Below the pieces are notes generated by a model. It was given only the letters and a program-made list of their open reading frames with translations, was not told the DNA's origin and made no database searches. From Hymenobacter cavernae (GTDB taxonomy: Bacteria; Bacteroidota; Bacteroidia; Cytophagales; Hymenobacteraceae): a DNA stretch of 64,000 nucleotides. The stretch is taken from contig NZ_BMHT01000003.1 in assembly GCF_014641455.1 (NCBI RefSeq), positions 367,921-431,920 on the forward strand, read 5' to 3'. This document shows, piece after piece, positions 24,055-33,279 of the stretch. The number at the start of each line of letters is the position of its first letter. The first letter of the stretch is position 1. Both the position numbers and the translations under genes were made by a program.

Positions 24055-25485
24055 ATGAAAAAACTCGATAAGCTGATCTTAAAGGCCTTCGCGGGTCCGT
24101 TTTTCCTCACGTTTGCGGTGGTGCAGTTTATTCTGCTCACCCAGTACATGCTCAAGTACCTCGATGACCTAGTCGGCAAAGACCTAGGTATTGGCGTTAT
24201 TGGGCAGCTGCTGTTTTTCTTCAGCGTGCTGATGGTGCCGATTTCGCTGCCGCTGGCCGTGCTGCTTTCCTCTCTGATGACATATGGTCAGCTGGGCGAG
24301 CACCACGAGCTGACGGCCATTAAGACCTCCGGCATTTCGCTGACCCGAATTCTGCGGCCGGTGATGATTGTGAGCTTGTTCCTGTCGGGCTTCGCTTTTT
24401 GGTTCAACGACACCATCGTGCCGAAAGCGAACCTAGGTGCGTACAGCCTGCTCTGGGATGTGCGGCAGCAGAAGCTAGCCTTGGATATTCGCCCTGGCGT
24501 GTTCTACAATGGCATTCCGGGTTACACGATTAAGGTTAATCAGAAGCTGGGAGAAAATGGGGACATCCTGATGGGTGTCATGATTTATGATCACACCAAC
24601 GGCCGCGGCAACTCAACCATGATTCTGGCCGATTCGGGGCGCATGTTCACGCGCTTCGGGGGGCAATACCTAGGTTTGGAGCTGTTTCGCGGCCAGACCT
24701 TCGTGGAGCAGCCCGATGCCCGCGACCGATCAGGGGCCAGCTTTATCCGGCAGGCTTTCTCCCGCAACATGATTACGTTCTCGCTGGCTTCCTTCGACCT
24801 CAACCGTACCAAGGAGGATCTTTTCGCCGAGAATCGCATGATGAAGAACATCCCGCAGCTGGTAAAAGCGGCCGACTCGGTGCACAATCGTTTGGCGTTG
24901 CAGCGCCGTAGCTTATTTCAGCAGCTTAACCCCTACTACAGCTACCTGCGGCTCGACACCACCGGGCAAGCCGCTAATCGTCGCACGGAGAAGCTGCAAG
25001 TGCCGCTTACCCGCTTGCCAGCGGTACAGGTCGGCATTGTGCAGCAAGCGGCCAACCGCGCGCGCAACGTCCGCTCTTTTGTGGGCACTACCGGCGAGCA
25101 GCTCAGCAACCTAGGTAAAGATGCCAGCGGCTTCCGCATCGAGATATTCCGCAAATACACCCAGTCGGCGGCTATTTTGGTTATGTTCCTGATCGGTGCG
25201 CCGCTCGGGGCTATTATTAAGAAAGGCGGCATAGGAGTGCCCCTGCTCATCGCCATTCTGTTCTTTATTATCTACTACGTCATCTCCATCATTGGCGAGA
25301 AGCAAGGCCGCGAAGGCATCATTCCGGTAGGCCTAGGTATGTGGATGGCCGACATCATCCTGTTGCCCATTGGCTTGTTCTTCCTCAACCAGGCCCGCCA
25401 CGATTCTGGCCTGCTCGAAGTTGACTTCTGGCGCCGCCTGCCCGCCAAGATCCGCTGGCCTTTCCGCGGCTACCAACGCGGGTGA
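24055..25485 (+). CDS. LptF/LptG family LPS-export permease
   Basis: 476 residues from the ATG at 24055. The frame could extend to a TTG at 24001, but a putative -7 box (TACCTTCG, 23992-23999) lies just upstream of that, so the ATG is preferred. It has six transmembrane segments in the usual 3+3 arrangement: about 15-40, 55-80 and 100-122 at the N-terminus, then a beta-jellyroll periplasmic domain (about 125-370), then three segments between about 385 and 455 (SAAILVMFLIGAPLGAIIKKGG; VPLLIAILFFIIYYVISII; WMADIILLPIGLFFL). It matches the YjgP/YjgQ family, which with LptB drives lipopolysaccharide from the inner membrane to the cell surface. Five Leu-Gly pairs in it are encoded as CTA GGT. Confidence 0.9.
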   Translation: MKKLDKLILKAFAGPFFLTFAVVQFILLTQYMLKYLDDLVGKDLGIGVIGQLLFFFSVLMVPISLPLAVLLSSLMTYGQLGEHHELTAIKTSGISLTRILRPVMIVSLFLSGFAFWFNDTIVPKANLGAYSLLWDVRQQKLALDIRPGVFYNGIPGYTIKVNQKLGENGDILMGVMIYDHTNGRGNSTMILADSGRMFTRFGGQYLGLELFRGQTFVEQPDARDRSGASFIRQAFSRNMITFSLASFDLNRTKEDLFAENRMMKNIPQLVKAADSVHNRLALQRRSLFQQLNPYYSYLRLDTTGQAANRRTEKLQVPLTRLPAVQVGIVQQAANRARNVRSFVGTTGEQLSNLGKDASGFRIEIFRKYTQSAAILVMFLIGAPLGAIIKKGGIGVPLLIAILFFIIYYVISIIGEKQGREGIIPVGLGMWMADIILLPIGLFFLNQARHDSGLLEVDFWRRLPAKIRWPFRGYQRG

Positions 25486-25489
25486 TTTT

Positions 25490-25596
25490 TTCATTTAACA
25501 TTTACCAATTAACATTTAACAGTTATCACTGCACTACCAACCTAGGTATTGGATGATCAAGTACTGATAAATGTTAATTGGCAAATGTTAAATGAA
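25490..25596. repeat. Heptamer-periodic hairpin upstream of rpsO
   Basis: Arms 25490-25518 and 25568-25596 are complementary over 29 positions with one mismatch. The arms are made of 7-nt near-repeats (CATTTAA, CATTTAC, CAATTAA, CATTTAA). The loop of about 50 nt contains an ACCTAGGT. It directly follows the LptF/G stop and ends 15 bp before the rpsO -7 box. Confidence 0.9.
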
Positions 25597-25610
25597 CCCT
25601 GAATTTTTCT

Positions 25611-25618
25611 TACCTTTG
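25611..25618 (+). promoter_or_regulatory. Putative -7 box of rpsO
   Basis: TACCTTTG, matching the Bacteroidota TAnnTTTG consensus, 69 bp upstream of the rpsO start. Confidence 0.6.
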
Positions 25619-25686
25619 CGCCCACTCCGAAACGCGGGGTGTATTTTTTTAACGCTTAAATCCAAGACGGGGAGACCTATCTGCCG

Positions 25687-25962
25687 ATGAAACTCACTAC
25701 CGAAGCAAAACAGGCTATTTTCGAGAAGAGCAGCCTTGCTAAAACCGCAACCGATACTGGTTCGGCCGAATCACAAATTGCGCTGTTCACCCACCGCATC
25801 AATCACCTGACTGAGCACCTGAAGGTGAACAAGAAGGACTTCTCGACGCGCCTGGGCCTGCTCAAGCTTGTTGGTAAGCGTCGTCGTCTGCTGGACTACC
25901 TGCAGCACCGCGAAATCAACCGCTACCGCGCGATTATCAAGGAGTTGGGCATCCGTAAGTAA
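25687..25962 (+). CDS. rpsO: 30S ribosomal protein S15
   Basis: 91 residues, the standard S15 length of about 89. It binds 16S rRNA in the central domain of the small subunit. Recognisable S15 sequence: [51 protein letters not shown], with the SAESQ and [22 protein letters not shown] motifs. It lies upstream of pnp, the classic rpsO-pnp order, but a strong terminator sits between them (25976-26014), so co-transcription would require read-through. Confidence 0.97.
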   Translation: MKLTTEAKQAIFEKSSLAKTATDTGSAESQIALFTHRINHLTEHLKVNKKDFSTRLGLLKLVGKRRRLLDYLQHREINRYRAIIKELGIRK

Positions 25963-25975
25963 TGTCCACCCGTTG

Positions 25976-26014
25976 GAGTAGGGAGCCCTCACCGAGGGTT
26001 CCCTACTCTTTTTT
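25976..26014 (+). terminator. Terminator between rpsO and pnp
   Basis: GAGTAGGGAGCCCTC pairs with GAGGGTTCCCTACTC (one mismatch) around an ACC loop, followed by a run of seven T. Confidence 0.92.
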
Positions 26015-26075
26015 TATGCAGATCCGTCACCTTTTTGACTGGTTCTGTTGTTCTACCCTCAGAAGTACCTAGAGT

Positions 26076-26104
26076 AAAGCGGAGCTGCCTGGCCCCGCTT
26101 TTTT
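26076..26104 (+). promoter_or_regulatory. Possible attenuator-like hairpin in the pnp leader
   Basis: AAAGCGG pairs with CCGCTTT (7-8 bp, extended by AGC/GGC-type pairs) and is followed by six T, about 45 bp upstream of the pnp ATG. It has the shape of a small intrinsic terminator. A regulatory role is inference; pnp leaders are structured and autoregulated in other bacteria. Confidence 0.4.
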
Positions 26105-26145
26105 GGCTGCTCGCCCGCTGTCGCTTTCTTAAGCAAACTGATACG

Positions 26146-28305
26146 ATGCCCAATTACAACGCTATTACCAAATCTATTGCCCTGCCCGACGGCCGGACTA
26201 TCACCCTCGAAACCGGCAAGCTAGCCAAGCAAGCCGATGGCTCGGTGGTTGTGCGGCTCGGCGACGCGATGCTGCTGGCCACGGTGGTTTCGCAGCCCAG
26301 TCAGCGCGAGGGCGTAGATTTTCTGCCGCTATCGGTAGACTATCAAGAAAAATTCGGCTCTGCCGGTAAGATCCCAGGTTCGTTTCAGCGCCGCGAAGGC
26401 CGCCTCTCCGACTACGAGATTCTCGTGTCGCGTCTGGTTGACCGTATTCTGCGGCCTATGTTCCCGAAAGATTATCACTACGAAGTACAGGTGATGATCA
26501 GCCTTATTTCGGCTGACAAAGACGTACAGCCTGATGCGCTGGCTGCCCTAGCCGCCTCGGCTGCTCTTTCCATATCTGATATTCCATTTGCTGGTCCGAT
26601 TTCGGAGGTACGGGTTGCCCGTATCGATGGCAAGCTCCAGATTAACCCTAAAACCGCTGACATCGCCCGCGCTGATATCGACCTCATCGTAGGTGCTACG
26701 ATGGATTCGGTAGCCATGGTGGAAGGCGAGATGAGTGAAGTGAGCGAAGAGGAAATGGTGGCAGCCATTGCCGCCGGTCACGAAGCCATCAAAGATCAGA
26801 TCCGCGTGCAGGGAGAACTTGCCACGGCAGTGGAGAAAGCCGCTGTGAAGCGCGAGTATCCCAAATACGACGAAAACGAAGAACTGAAGCAGCGCATTCA
26901 GGAAGGTGTTTACCAGCAGGCCTACGAGGTAGCGCGCTCTGGAAACGCCAACAAAGAAGGTCGGAAGAAAGGCTTCGGTGAGGTTAAGAAAGCTTTCCTG
27001 GAAACATTGCTAGCCGAGCAGCCTGAGCTGGACATGAAAATGTTCAGCCGCTATTATGGCTCAGCTGAGAAGAAGGCTATTCGCGACATGATGATCAAGG
27101 AGCGCGTGCGCCTCGATGGTCGTCAGCTTGAAGAGATTCGCCCAATTTGGAGCGAAGTAAACTACCTGCCCGGTGCGCACGGTTCGGCCGTGTTTACCCG
27201 TGGCGAAACGCAGTCGTTGACTACCGTAACCCTAGGTACCAAGCTTGATGAGCAGATCATCGACTCGGCTATGTTCTCGGGCTACAGCAAGTTCATGCTG
27301 CACTATAACTTCCCGGCCTTCTCGACCGGTGAGGTGAAGCCTAGCCGCGGCCCTGGTCGCCGGGAAATTGGGCACGGCAACCTAGCCTTGCGTTCGTTGA
27401 AGAAGGTGCTGCCTGCTGAGGAAGAAAACCCCTACACCATCCGCATCGTGTCGGACATTCTGGAGTCGAACGGCTCTAGCTCGATGGCTACGGTATGCGC
27501 TGGTTCGCTGGCGCTGATGGATGCTGGCATCAAGGTAAAATCAGCGGTGGCTGGTATTGCCATGGGTCTGGTGCAGGACAAGGATACCAAGGAGTACGCC
27601 GTCCTAAGCGACATTCTCGGCGACGAGGACCACCTAGGTGACATGGACTTCAAGGTGACGGGTACCGAAAAAGGTATTACCGCTTGCCAAATGGACATTA
27701 AAATCCAGAACCTGTCGTTTGATATCCTGACCAAGGCGCTGCACCAGGCACGCGCTGGCCGTCTGCATATCCTGGGTGAAATGGCCAAGACCATCAGCGC
27801 TCCGGCTGCTGACCTGAAGCCGCATACGCCTCGCTCGCACAAGATGCTGATTGACAAAGAGTACATCGGTGCCGTAATCGGACCTGGTGGCAAGGTGATT
27901 CAGCAGATCCAGAAGGACACGAATGCGACCGTTATCATCGAGGAAAAAGATGAGAAAGGCCATGTGAGCATTTTTGCCTCGAACCAGCCTGATATGGAAG
28001 CGGCAATTGGCCGTATCCGGGCTATTGCCGCCCAGCCGGAAGTAGGCGAAACCTACAAAGGCAAGGTTCGCAGCATCCAACCGTACGGTGCTTTCGTAGA
28101 AATAATGCCTGGCAAGGATGGCTTGCTGCACATTTCCGAAGTCGGCCACGAGCGCCTCAACAGCCTGGAGGGCGTGCTCGAAGTCGGTCAGGAGATTGAC
28201 GTAAAGCTGCTTGATATTGACAAGAAAACCGGCAAATACCGCCTCTCGCGCAAAGCGCTGCTCCCGAAACCGGAGCGCACTGCCGCCGAAAACGGTGCAG
28301 CCTAG
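26146..28305 (+). CDS. pnp: Polyribonucleotide nucleotidyltransferase (PNPase)
   Basis: 719 residues from the ATG at 26146; the open frame starts at 26035 but the leading residues are not PNPase-like and overlap the leader hairpin. It has two RNase PH cores: the first starts [34 protein letters not shown] and contains [28 protein letters not shown]; the second contains [36 protein letters not shown] and the catalytic-site region [27 protein letters not shown] ([20 protein letters not shown]) and S1 ([32 protein letters not shown]) domains close the protein. It degrades RNA 3' to 5' by phosphorolysis. The stop codon is the TAG within a CCTAGG palindrome. Confidence 0.97.
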   Translation: MPNYNAITKSIALPDGRTITLETGKLAKQADGSVVVRLGDAMLLATVVSQPSQREGVDFLPLSVDYQEKFGSAGKIPGSFQRREGRLSDYEILVSRLVDRILRPMFPKDYHYEVQVMISLISADKDVQPDALAALAASAALSISDIPFAGPISEVRVARIDGKLQINPKTADIARADIDLIVGATMDSVAMVEGEMSEVSEEEMVAAIAAGHEAIKDQIRVQGELATAVEKAAVKREYPKYDENEELKQRIQEGVYQQAYEVARSGNANKEGRKKGFGEVKKAFLETLLAEQPELDMKMFSRYYGSAEKKAIRDMMIKERVRLDGRQLEEIRPIWSEVNYLPGAHGSAVFTRGETQSLTTVTLGTKLDEQIIDSAMFSGYSKFMLHYNFPAFSTGEVKPSRGPGRREIGHGNLALRSLKKVLPAEEENPYTIRIVSDILESNGSSSMATVCAGSLALMDAGIKVKSAVAGIAMGLVQDKDTKEYAVLSDILGDEDHLGDMDFKVTGTEKGITACQMDIKIQNLSFDILTKALHQARAGRLHILGEMAKTISAPAADLKPHTPRSHKMLIDKEYIGAVIGPGGKVIQQIQKDTNATVIIEEKDEKGHVSIFASNQPDMEAAIGRIRAIAAQPEVGETYKGKVRSIQPYGAFVEIMPGKDGLLHISEVGHERLNSLEGVLEVGQEIDVKLLDIDKKTGKYRLSRKALLPKPERTAAENGAA

Positions 28306-28422
28306 GTTTCAATAGGCGAACTTTAGTGGGTGTCGGCGCGTTGACCTCAACTAGCTGGCACCCACTAAAAGATTGCCCAAAATGTTTAACTTTTACAGAA
28401 TTACAATTCTTTCGCGCCCGCA

Positions 28423-29286
28423 ATGAGACAGCTTAAAATTAGCAAGCAGATCACCAACCGCGAAAGCCAGTCGCTGGATAAATACCTCCAGGAGATTGGC
28501 AAGGTAGACCTGCTCACCCCCGACGAGGAGGTAACGCTGGCGCAGCGCATTAAAGAAGGCGACCAACAGGCCCTGGAAAAGCTTACCAAAGCTAACCTCC
28601 GCTTTGTCGTGTCGGTAGCCAAGCAGTACCAGAACCAAGGCCTCTCGCTAGGCGACTTGATCAATGAGGGCAACCTAGGCCTGATCAAAGCCGCGAAGCG
28701 TTTTGATGAGACCCGCGGCTTTAAGTTCATTTCTTATGCCGTTTGGTGGATTCGCCAGTCTATTCTGCAAGCTCTAGCCGAACAGTCGCGTATCGTGCGT
28801 CTGCCGTTGAACCGCGTTGGTTCACTGAATAAAATTTCAAAGTCCTTCTCCGAGCTGGAGCAAAAATTTGAGCGGGAGCCCTCGCCCGAAGAAATTGCCG
28901 AAGTGCTGGAGCTGACGACTTCAGAAGTAGTTGACACGCTGAAAATTTCGGGTCGTCACGTATCAGTGGATGCGCCTTTTGTGCAAGGTGAAGAAAACCG
29001 TCTGCTCGACGTGCTCGAAAACGAGGATGAGGAATCGCCGGACATGGGGCTGATGAACGACTCACTTCGCAAGGAAGTGCAGCGTGCCCTTTCAACGCTC
29101 ACCAAGCGGGAAGCCGACGTGATTACGCTTTATTTCGGCCTGAACGGTGAGCACTCGCTCACGCTGGAAGAGATTGGCGAGAAGTTCAACCTGACCCGCG
29201 AACGAGTGCGCCAGATCAAAGAGAAGGCCATCCGTCGTCTGCGGCACACCTCGCGCTCTAAAGCGCTGAAGCCATACTTAGGGTAA
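28423..29286 (+). CDS. rpoD: Primary RNA polymerase sigma factor (sigma-A/RpoD type)
   Basis: 287 residues. It starts at region 1.2 ([34 protein letters not shown]) and has no region 1.1, as is normal for the Bacteroidota primary sigma factor. Region 2 ([56 protein letters not shown]) is intact, region 3 follows from about residue 130, and region 4 ends the protein with the helix-turn-helix [30 protein letters not shown]. This factor directs recognition of the TAnnTTTG/-33 promoters seen elsewhere in the window. Monocistronic; the nearest upstream gene is pnp, 117 bp away. Confidence 0.97.
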   Translation: MRQLKISKQITNRESQSLDKYLQEIGKVDLLTPDEEVTLAQRIKEGDQQALEKLTKANLRFVVSVAKQYQNQGLSLGDLINEGNLGLIKAAKRFDETRGFKFISYAVWWIRQSILQALAEQSRIVRLPLNRVGSLNKISKSFSELEQKFEREPSPEEIAEVLELTTSEVVDTLKISGRHVSVDAPFVQGEENRLLDVLENEDEESPDMGLMNDSLRKEVQRALSTLTKREADVITLYFGLNGEHSLTLEEIGEKFNLTRERVRQIKEKAIRRLRHTSRSKALKPYLG

Positions 29287-29309
29287 GTTTATTACTTATC
29301 CAACTCTAG

Positions 29310-29338
29310 AAAACCCCAGCCCAGCAGTTGGGGTTTTT
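29310..29338 (+). terminator. Terminator after the primary sigma factor gene
   Basis: AAAACCCCAGC pairs with GTTGGGGTTTT (one mismatch near the loop) and is followed by T-tract. Confidence 0.88.
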
Positions 29339-29451
29339 TATTGCAGAACGGCAAGCTAGCTTTTCCGGACAGTTCGTCAGGTGCTGGTAAAGGCATAGTT
29401 CCTGCTATGCTCCAGCCAAAATCGAGTTCCACGCCACTAGCTGCTGGCGCT

Positions 29452-29459
29452 TACCTTTG
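29452..29459 (+). promoter_or_regulatory. Putative -7 box of trxB
   Basis: TACCTTTG (TAnnTTTG type) 37 bp before the trxB ATG. Its position makes the longer in-frame start at 29457 impossible as a translated start. Confidence 0.6.
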
Positions 29460-29495
29460 CAGACTTATTTAAGAAACGCTGCTTTTTCAAAGCAA

Positions 29496-30440
29496 ATGGA
29501 TAATACCACTGAACACATTAAGTGTCTGATTATTGGTTCGGGACCGGCCGGCTACACTGCCGCTATCTACGCGGCCCGTGCCAACATGCAACCCGTTATG
29601 TACCAAGGCCTGCAACCCGGCGGCCAGCTGACCATAACGAATGACGTTGAAAACTTCCCAGGCTACCCGACCGGCGTAATGGGTCCGGAAATGATGGAAG
29701 ACCTGAAGAAGCAGGCAGAGCGCTTTGGCACCGACATTCGCTACGGGCTGGCTACGGCTGTTGACTTCTCGGGCCATCCGCACAGAGTAACCATCGACGA
29801 AAACAAGGAAATCACGGCAGATACCGTCATTATCGCGACGGGTGCATCGGCTAAGTGGCTGGGCCTGGAGTCGGAAGCGCGACTGAATGGCTCGGGCGTA
29901 TCGGCCTGCGCCGTGTGTGATGGGTTCTTTTACCGTGGGCAAGAAGTAGCCATCGTGGGCGCCGGCGATACGGCCGCGGAGGAGGCTACTTACCTGGCTA
30001 ACTTATGCTCGAAAGTGTACATGATTGTACGCAAGGGCGAGATGCGGGCTTCGAAGATTATGCAAAAGCGCGTAGTGGAGAATCCTAGGATCGAGGTTTT
30101 GTGGAACTCAGTAACGGATGAAATCCTAGGTGAACACGCCGTGGAAGCCGTGCGGGTGAAGAACACGCTCACGCACGAAACCCGCGAAATACCAGTGCAA
30201 GGCTTCTTTGTTGCCATCGGCCACGAGCCAAACTCCAAGATTTTCCAGCCTTACCTGCACCACGATGAGCAGGGTTATCTGAAAACCATTCCCGGCTCTT
30301 CCAAGACCAATGTGGATGGCGTATTCGCCTGCGGCGACGTGCAGGACTACACCTACCGCCAAGCTGTAACGGCGGCTGGTACGGGCTGTATGGCTGCCCT
30401 AGACGCGGAGCGCTACCTGGCTGCTCTCGGCGAACACTAA
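29496..30440 (+). CDS. trxB: Thioredoxin-disulfide reductase
   Basis: 314 residues from the ATG at 29496. A low-molecular-weight flavoprotein that uses NADPH to reduce thioredoxin. FAD-binding GSGPAGYTAAIYAARA at residues 14-29, the GGQLTITNDVENFPGY stretch typical of TrxB, the redox-active CAVC at residues 138-141 in SACAVCDGFF, the NADPH-binding GAGDTAAEEATYLA, and the C-terminal FAD motif DGVFACGDVQDYTYRQAVTAAGTGCMAALDAERYL. The next gene follows after a periodic hairpin. Two CCTAGG palindromes occur within 45 bp of each other at about 30084 and 30125, one read as Pro-Arg and the other as Leu-Gly. Confidence 0.96.
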   Translation: MDNTTEHIKCLIIGSGPAGYTAAIYAARANMQPVMYQGLQPGGQLTITNDVENFPGYPTGVMGPEMMEDLKKQAERFGTDIRYGLATAVDFSGHPHRVTIDENKEITADTVIIATGASAKWLGLESEARLNGSGVSACAVCDGFFYRGQEVAIVGAGDTAAEEATYLANLCSKVYMIVRKGEMRASKIMQKRVVENPRIEVLWNSVTDEILGEHAVEAVRVKNTLTHETREIPVQGFFVAIGHEPNSKIFQPYLHHDEQGYLKTIPGSSKTNVDGVFACGDVQDYTYRQAVTAAGTGCMAALDAERYLAALGEH

Positions 30441-30442
30441 AC

Positions 30443-30525
30443 GGTGAGATGGTGAAATAGTGAGCTGTCTTTTTACTTCTCACCATCTCTCTATTTCACC
30501 ATCTCACCATTTCACTATTTCACAT
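30443..30525. repeat. Octamer-periodic hairpin between trxB and the M23 peptidase gene
   Basis: Left arm 30443-30464 and right arm 30487-30508 are complementary with one mismatch over 22 bp. Units are 8-nt near-repeats (GGTGAGAT, GGTGAAAT on the left; ATTTCACC, ATCTCACC, ATTTCACT on the right, continuing to about 30525). It begins two bases after the trxB stop. Confidence 0.9.
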
Positions 30526-30528
30526 CAT

Positions 30529-31650
30529 TTGTCCTTGCTAGATTCGTTGAAATACGGGCTGTTCTTGCTGCTGTTGGGGCTGTTCTTAGCGCCGCAACAC
30601 GCGCAGGCTCAGCGCCGCAAAGTTGCGGAACCAAAGGCGAAAGCCGGCGCGGCAGGCAAGCGCTCCGATTTCTTCCGCATTAAGTCGCCTTCCATCCGCT
30701 ACGTACGCCCCGACACGACTATCCTGATTGAGACGAAGGATCTACCCGACGACAACTCCGACGCGGCTAAATCTATCTTCTTCAATCCGGCCAAGAAGCT
30801 CTCTATCGTCAACGAGGACACGACGACGCTCAATGAGGGCGGGCAGCAGATCGTGGAGATGTCGGATGAGGTGCTCATTGATAGCTCTTGGATTAAGGTT
30901 GCCGGCTACTATGCCATTTGGGATACGCACACCATCAACCCCTACCGAGTGGATGGGCGCCGGATTCGTGATACGCTCAATTTGCATCTCACGGACCCAC
31001 CTCGGCAGCGTTATGCCAAAATGCCCCTGAACGCTACCCCCACTACGTCAGGGTTTGGCTTTCGCGGCTACCGCTGGCACTACGGCACCGACCTCGACCT
31101 AGAGACCGGCGATTCGGTGCGTGCTGCCTTCGATGGCGTGGTGCGTATTTCGAAGTGGGACGGTTCGGGCTATGGCAACTACCTGCTCGTGCGGCACTAC
31201 AATGGCATCGAGACGCTCTACGGCCACTTGAGCAAGCCGCTCGTGACGCCGGGCACCTTCGTGAAGGCCGGCCAAGTGATTGGCCTAGGCGGCAACACGG
31301 GTCGTAGCACCGGCTCGCACCTGCACTTTGAAGTGCGCTACGAGGGCAACCCAATCAATCCGGCGGAGATGTACGACTTCCCGGATTATAAGCTCTGGAA
31401 AGACAACTTTCAGATTACAGCTTCCCTATTTAACTACTATAGCCGAGCGTTGCGCAGCCGAGGCGCGTCTTCGAGTCGTAGCTCCGGTGGTCATGCTACG
31501 GCTGCGCGTCGCGTCGTAAGTCACCGCATCCGAAGCGGCGATACGCTCTCGGAAATAGCGGAGAAGTATGGCGTATCGGTTAGCAAGCTCAAGCAGCTGA
31601 ACAAGGGCACCTCTACCCTGCGTCCCGGCCGCACGTTGCGAGTTAAATAA
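30529..31650 (+). CDS. Secreted M23 peptidoglycan endopeptidase with C-terminal LysM
   Basis: About 373 residues from a TTG at 30529, giving LLDSLKYGLFLLLLGLFLAPQHAQAQ as a signal peptide. The frame also opens at a GTG (30460), but that would translate the periodic hairpin into His/Ser-rich nonsense, so I prefer TTG. The M23 domain has the zinc ligands HYGTDLDL (H..D) and HLHFEVRYEG (HxH). The LysM domain is at the extreme C-terminus: SHRIRSGDTLSEIAEKYGVSVSKLKQLNKGTSTLRPGRTLRVK. A serine-rich linker separates the two. It probably cleaves peptide cross-links of peptidoglycan in the periplasm during growth or division. Confidence 0.88.
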   Translation: MSLLDSLKYGLFLLLLGLFLAPQHAQAQRRKVAEPKAKAGAAGKRSDFFRIKSPSIRYVRPDTTILIETKDLPDDNSDAAKSIFFNPAKKLSIVNEDTTTLNEGGQQIVEMSDEVLIDSSWIKVAGYYAIWDTHTINPYRVDGRRIRDTLNLHLTDPPRQRYAKMPLNATPTTSGFGFRGYRWHYGTDLDLETGDSVRAAFDGVVRISKWDGSGYGNYLLVRHYNGIETLYGHLSKPLVTPGTFVKAGQVIGLGGNTGRSTGSHLHFEVRYEGNPINPAEMYDFPDYKLWKDNFQITASLFNYYSRALRSRGASSSRSSGGHATAARRVVSHRIRSGDTLSEIAEKYGVSVSKLKQLNKGTSTLRPGRTLRVK

Positions 31651-31653
31651 ATA

Positions 31654-31720
31654 GTGCTTAGTGCTTGATGCCTAGTGCTTAGTGCCTGGGTCTAAGCACT
31701 AGGCATCAAGCACTAAGCAC
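31654..31720. repeat. Perfect heptamer-periodic hairpin between the M23 gene and bshB1
   Basis: Arms 31654-31681 and 31693-31720 are perfectly complementary over 28 bp with an 11-nt loop. Each arm consists of 7-nt near-repeats (AGTGCTT twice, GATGCCT, AGTGCTT). It fills nearly the whole gap, from 3 bp after one stop to 5 bp before the next start. Confidence 0.95.
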
Positions 31721-31725
31721 CAAAA

Positions 31726-32451
31726 ATGAAACTTGATATTCTGGCTATTGCTTCTCATCCGGATGATGCGGAGCTAGGCTGCGTAGGAACGCTGCTGAGC
31801 GCGGCAGCGCAAGGCAAAAAAATCGGGATTTTGGACCTGACGCGGGGCGAGCTAGGTACGCGCGGCACACCCGAAATACGGGCTGAAGAAGCAGCAGCTT
31901 CTGCCAAGATCCTAGGGCTGCACGCTCGTGAGAACCTAGGTTTGCCCGACGGCTTCTTTCGCAACGACCGAGAGCATCAATTACCGATTATTGCTGCTGT
32001 GCGTCGCTATCAGCCAGATATTGTGTTGCTCAATGCCGTTCATGACCGTCATCCTGACCACGGCCGAGGCTCACAGCTTGCTTCAGAGGCTTGCTTCCTG
32101 GCGGGTTTGCGTATGATCGAAACCCTAGGTTTTGATGGGCAGCCGCAAGAAGCGTGGCGCCCTAAGCAGGTGTACCACTACATTCAGGATCGGCATATCG
32201 CGCCCGACTTCATCGTGGATATTACACCATACTGGGAAACCAAACTAGCTTCGATTCAGGCTTTCCGTACGCAGTTTTACGACCCAAGCAGCACCAGCAA
32301 TGAGCCGCAAACACATATTTCCGGCGCTAATTTTCTTAAATTTCAGGAGGCCCGTGCCCGCGAGATGGGCCATCTGATTGGAGTGGAATTCGGTGAGGGA
32401 TTCACGGCGGAACGTGCTTTAGGAGTGCGCGACTTAAGTAGCTTGCTCTAA
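31726..32451 (+). CDS. bshB1: N-acetylglucosaminyl-malate deacetylase (bacillithiol biosynthesis)
   Basis: 241 residues, LmbE/PIG-L family zinc deacetylase. The metal-binding ASHPDDAELGCVGT motif is at residues 9-22 and HDRHPDHGRGSQLA near residue 105, with GHLIGVEFGEGF near the C-terminus. It matches the BshB1 subfamily, which removes the acetyl group from GlcNAc-malate in bacillithiol synthesis; partners bshA and bshC are not in the window. Alternatively a mycothiol-type or other LmbE deacetylase, but the EFGEGF ending is BshB1-like. It follows the M23 gene after the hairpin, with three CTA GGT Leu-Gly codon pairs. Confidence 0.88.
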   Translation: MKLDILAIASHPDDAELGCVGTLLSAAAQGKKIGILDLTRGELGTRGTPEIRAEEAAASAKILGLHARENLGLPDGFFRNDREHQLPIIAAVRRYQPDIVLLNAVHDRHPDHGRGSQLASEACFLAGLRMIETLGFDGQPQEAWRPKQVYHYIQDRHIAPDFIVDITPYWETKLASIQAFRTQFYDPSSTSNEPQTHISGANFLKFQEARAREMGHLIGVEFGEGFTAERALGVRDLSSLL

Positions 32452-32490
32452 AGCGAAGCAACAGCTAACCCGCCTTATAGCACAAGAACT

Positions 32491-32528
32491 AAGCAAAAAG
32501 CCCCTCTGGCGAGGGGCTTTTTGCTTTT
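32491..32528. terminator. Terminator after bshB1
   Basis: A perfect 16-bp stem (AAGCAAAAAGCCCCTC / GAGGGGCTTTTTGCTT) around TGGC, with A and T tracts, usable from both sides. Confidence 0.93.
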
Positions 32529-32568
32529 GGATCAGACTGAACTAGCAGGCACACTGCCGGACCCAGCT

Positions 32569-32904
32569 TCATACAGCATGGCGCGTATTGACGCACTCGG
32601 CTATGTAGCGCTCATGCGATTGTAGCTCTTCCTGAGCCTTGCTGCGGCAAATCATTAAAGCCCAAGGGAAGAGCCGATGCTGTGTCGCATCAAACGTATC
32701 GAAGTCGTACCAAATAGTTGCTAAGCTCTCTTGTAACACATTCTCGGCCAGAACCGGGTGCTTGACCAAGCGCAGGATTACGCGGTAAAGCATGGCGCCG
32801 TAGCGTTCATAAAATAAGGTTATGGCCGCTGTGTCGCGGGTGGTAAGCCGCCGGATCAGCTCACGCTCTTGTGGTGTAGCAGATGAGGTAGGAAACTGAA
32901 TCAT
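32569..32904 (-). CDS. Stand-alone sigma-70 region 2 protein (ECF-like, no region 4)
   Basis: 111 residues. Residues of about 16-90 match ECF sigma region 2: LFYERYGAMLYRVILRLVKHPVLAENVLQESLATIWYDFDTFDATQHRLFPWALMICRSKAQ, with the core-binding and -10-recognition helices. Usual ECF factors continue with a 60-residue region 4 that binds the -35; here the frame stops after SHERYIAECVNTRHAV and a terminator begins 40 bp on, so there is no room for it in any frame. No anti-sigma factor gene is adjacent. It may be a decoy, an anti-competitor, or a truncated gene. The start is the ATG at 32902-32904. Confidence 0.8.
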   Translation of the reverse strand: MIQFPTSSATPQERELIRRLTTRDTAAITLFYERYGAMLYRVILRLVKHPVLAENVLQESLATIWYDFDTFDATQHRLFPWALMICRSKAQEELQSHERYIAECVNTRHAV

Positions 32905-33279
32905 ATACTATTTAGAAGCGCTTGAATTAGTATTCGTGCGCATGACATTAACTGAAACGCAGAAGCAGTACTAAATATAACTAAACAAATAATCTTTATT
33001 TCTTTTCATCACTCTTCATGTAAGCCAAACAGGTTAATTTAGGGTAGAAATCATTCAAAATAGCTCAATCATTAACTTCTACCATACTCCTTAAACGCAA
33101 CTAAATTTTGCATGTTTCAAATTATTCAACTTTTAATATTTAAACACTTTTTGGCAGTACTGTAGAAATAATTCTACGCTGCGGGCGGCTGAAAACCCGC
33201 CACCTCAGGCTACTAGCTCCGAACTCCTCTCCCGCTTTCTGCGTACCATTTTGCTAGTTCCTGTCCTTACCTAGCTTCT
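32905..33279. other. AT-rich intergenic gap
   Basis: About 375 bp between divergent genes; strongly A+T-rich from 32930 to 33170. No gene. A small hairpin GGCGG/CCGCC (33183-33201) is weak. It must contain the promoters for both neighbours. Confidence 0.5.
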
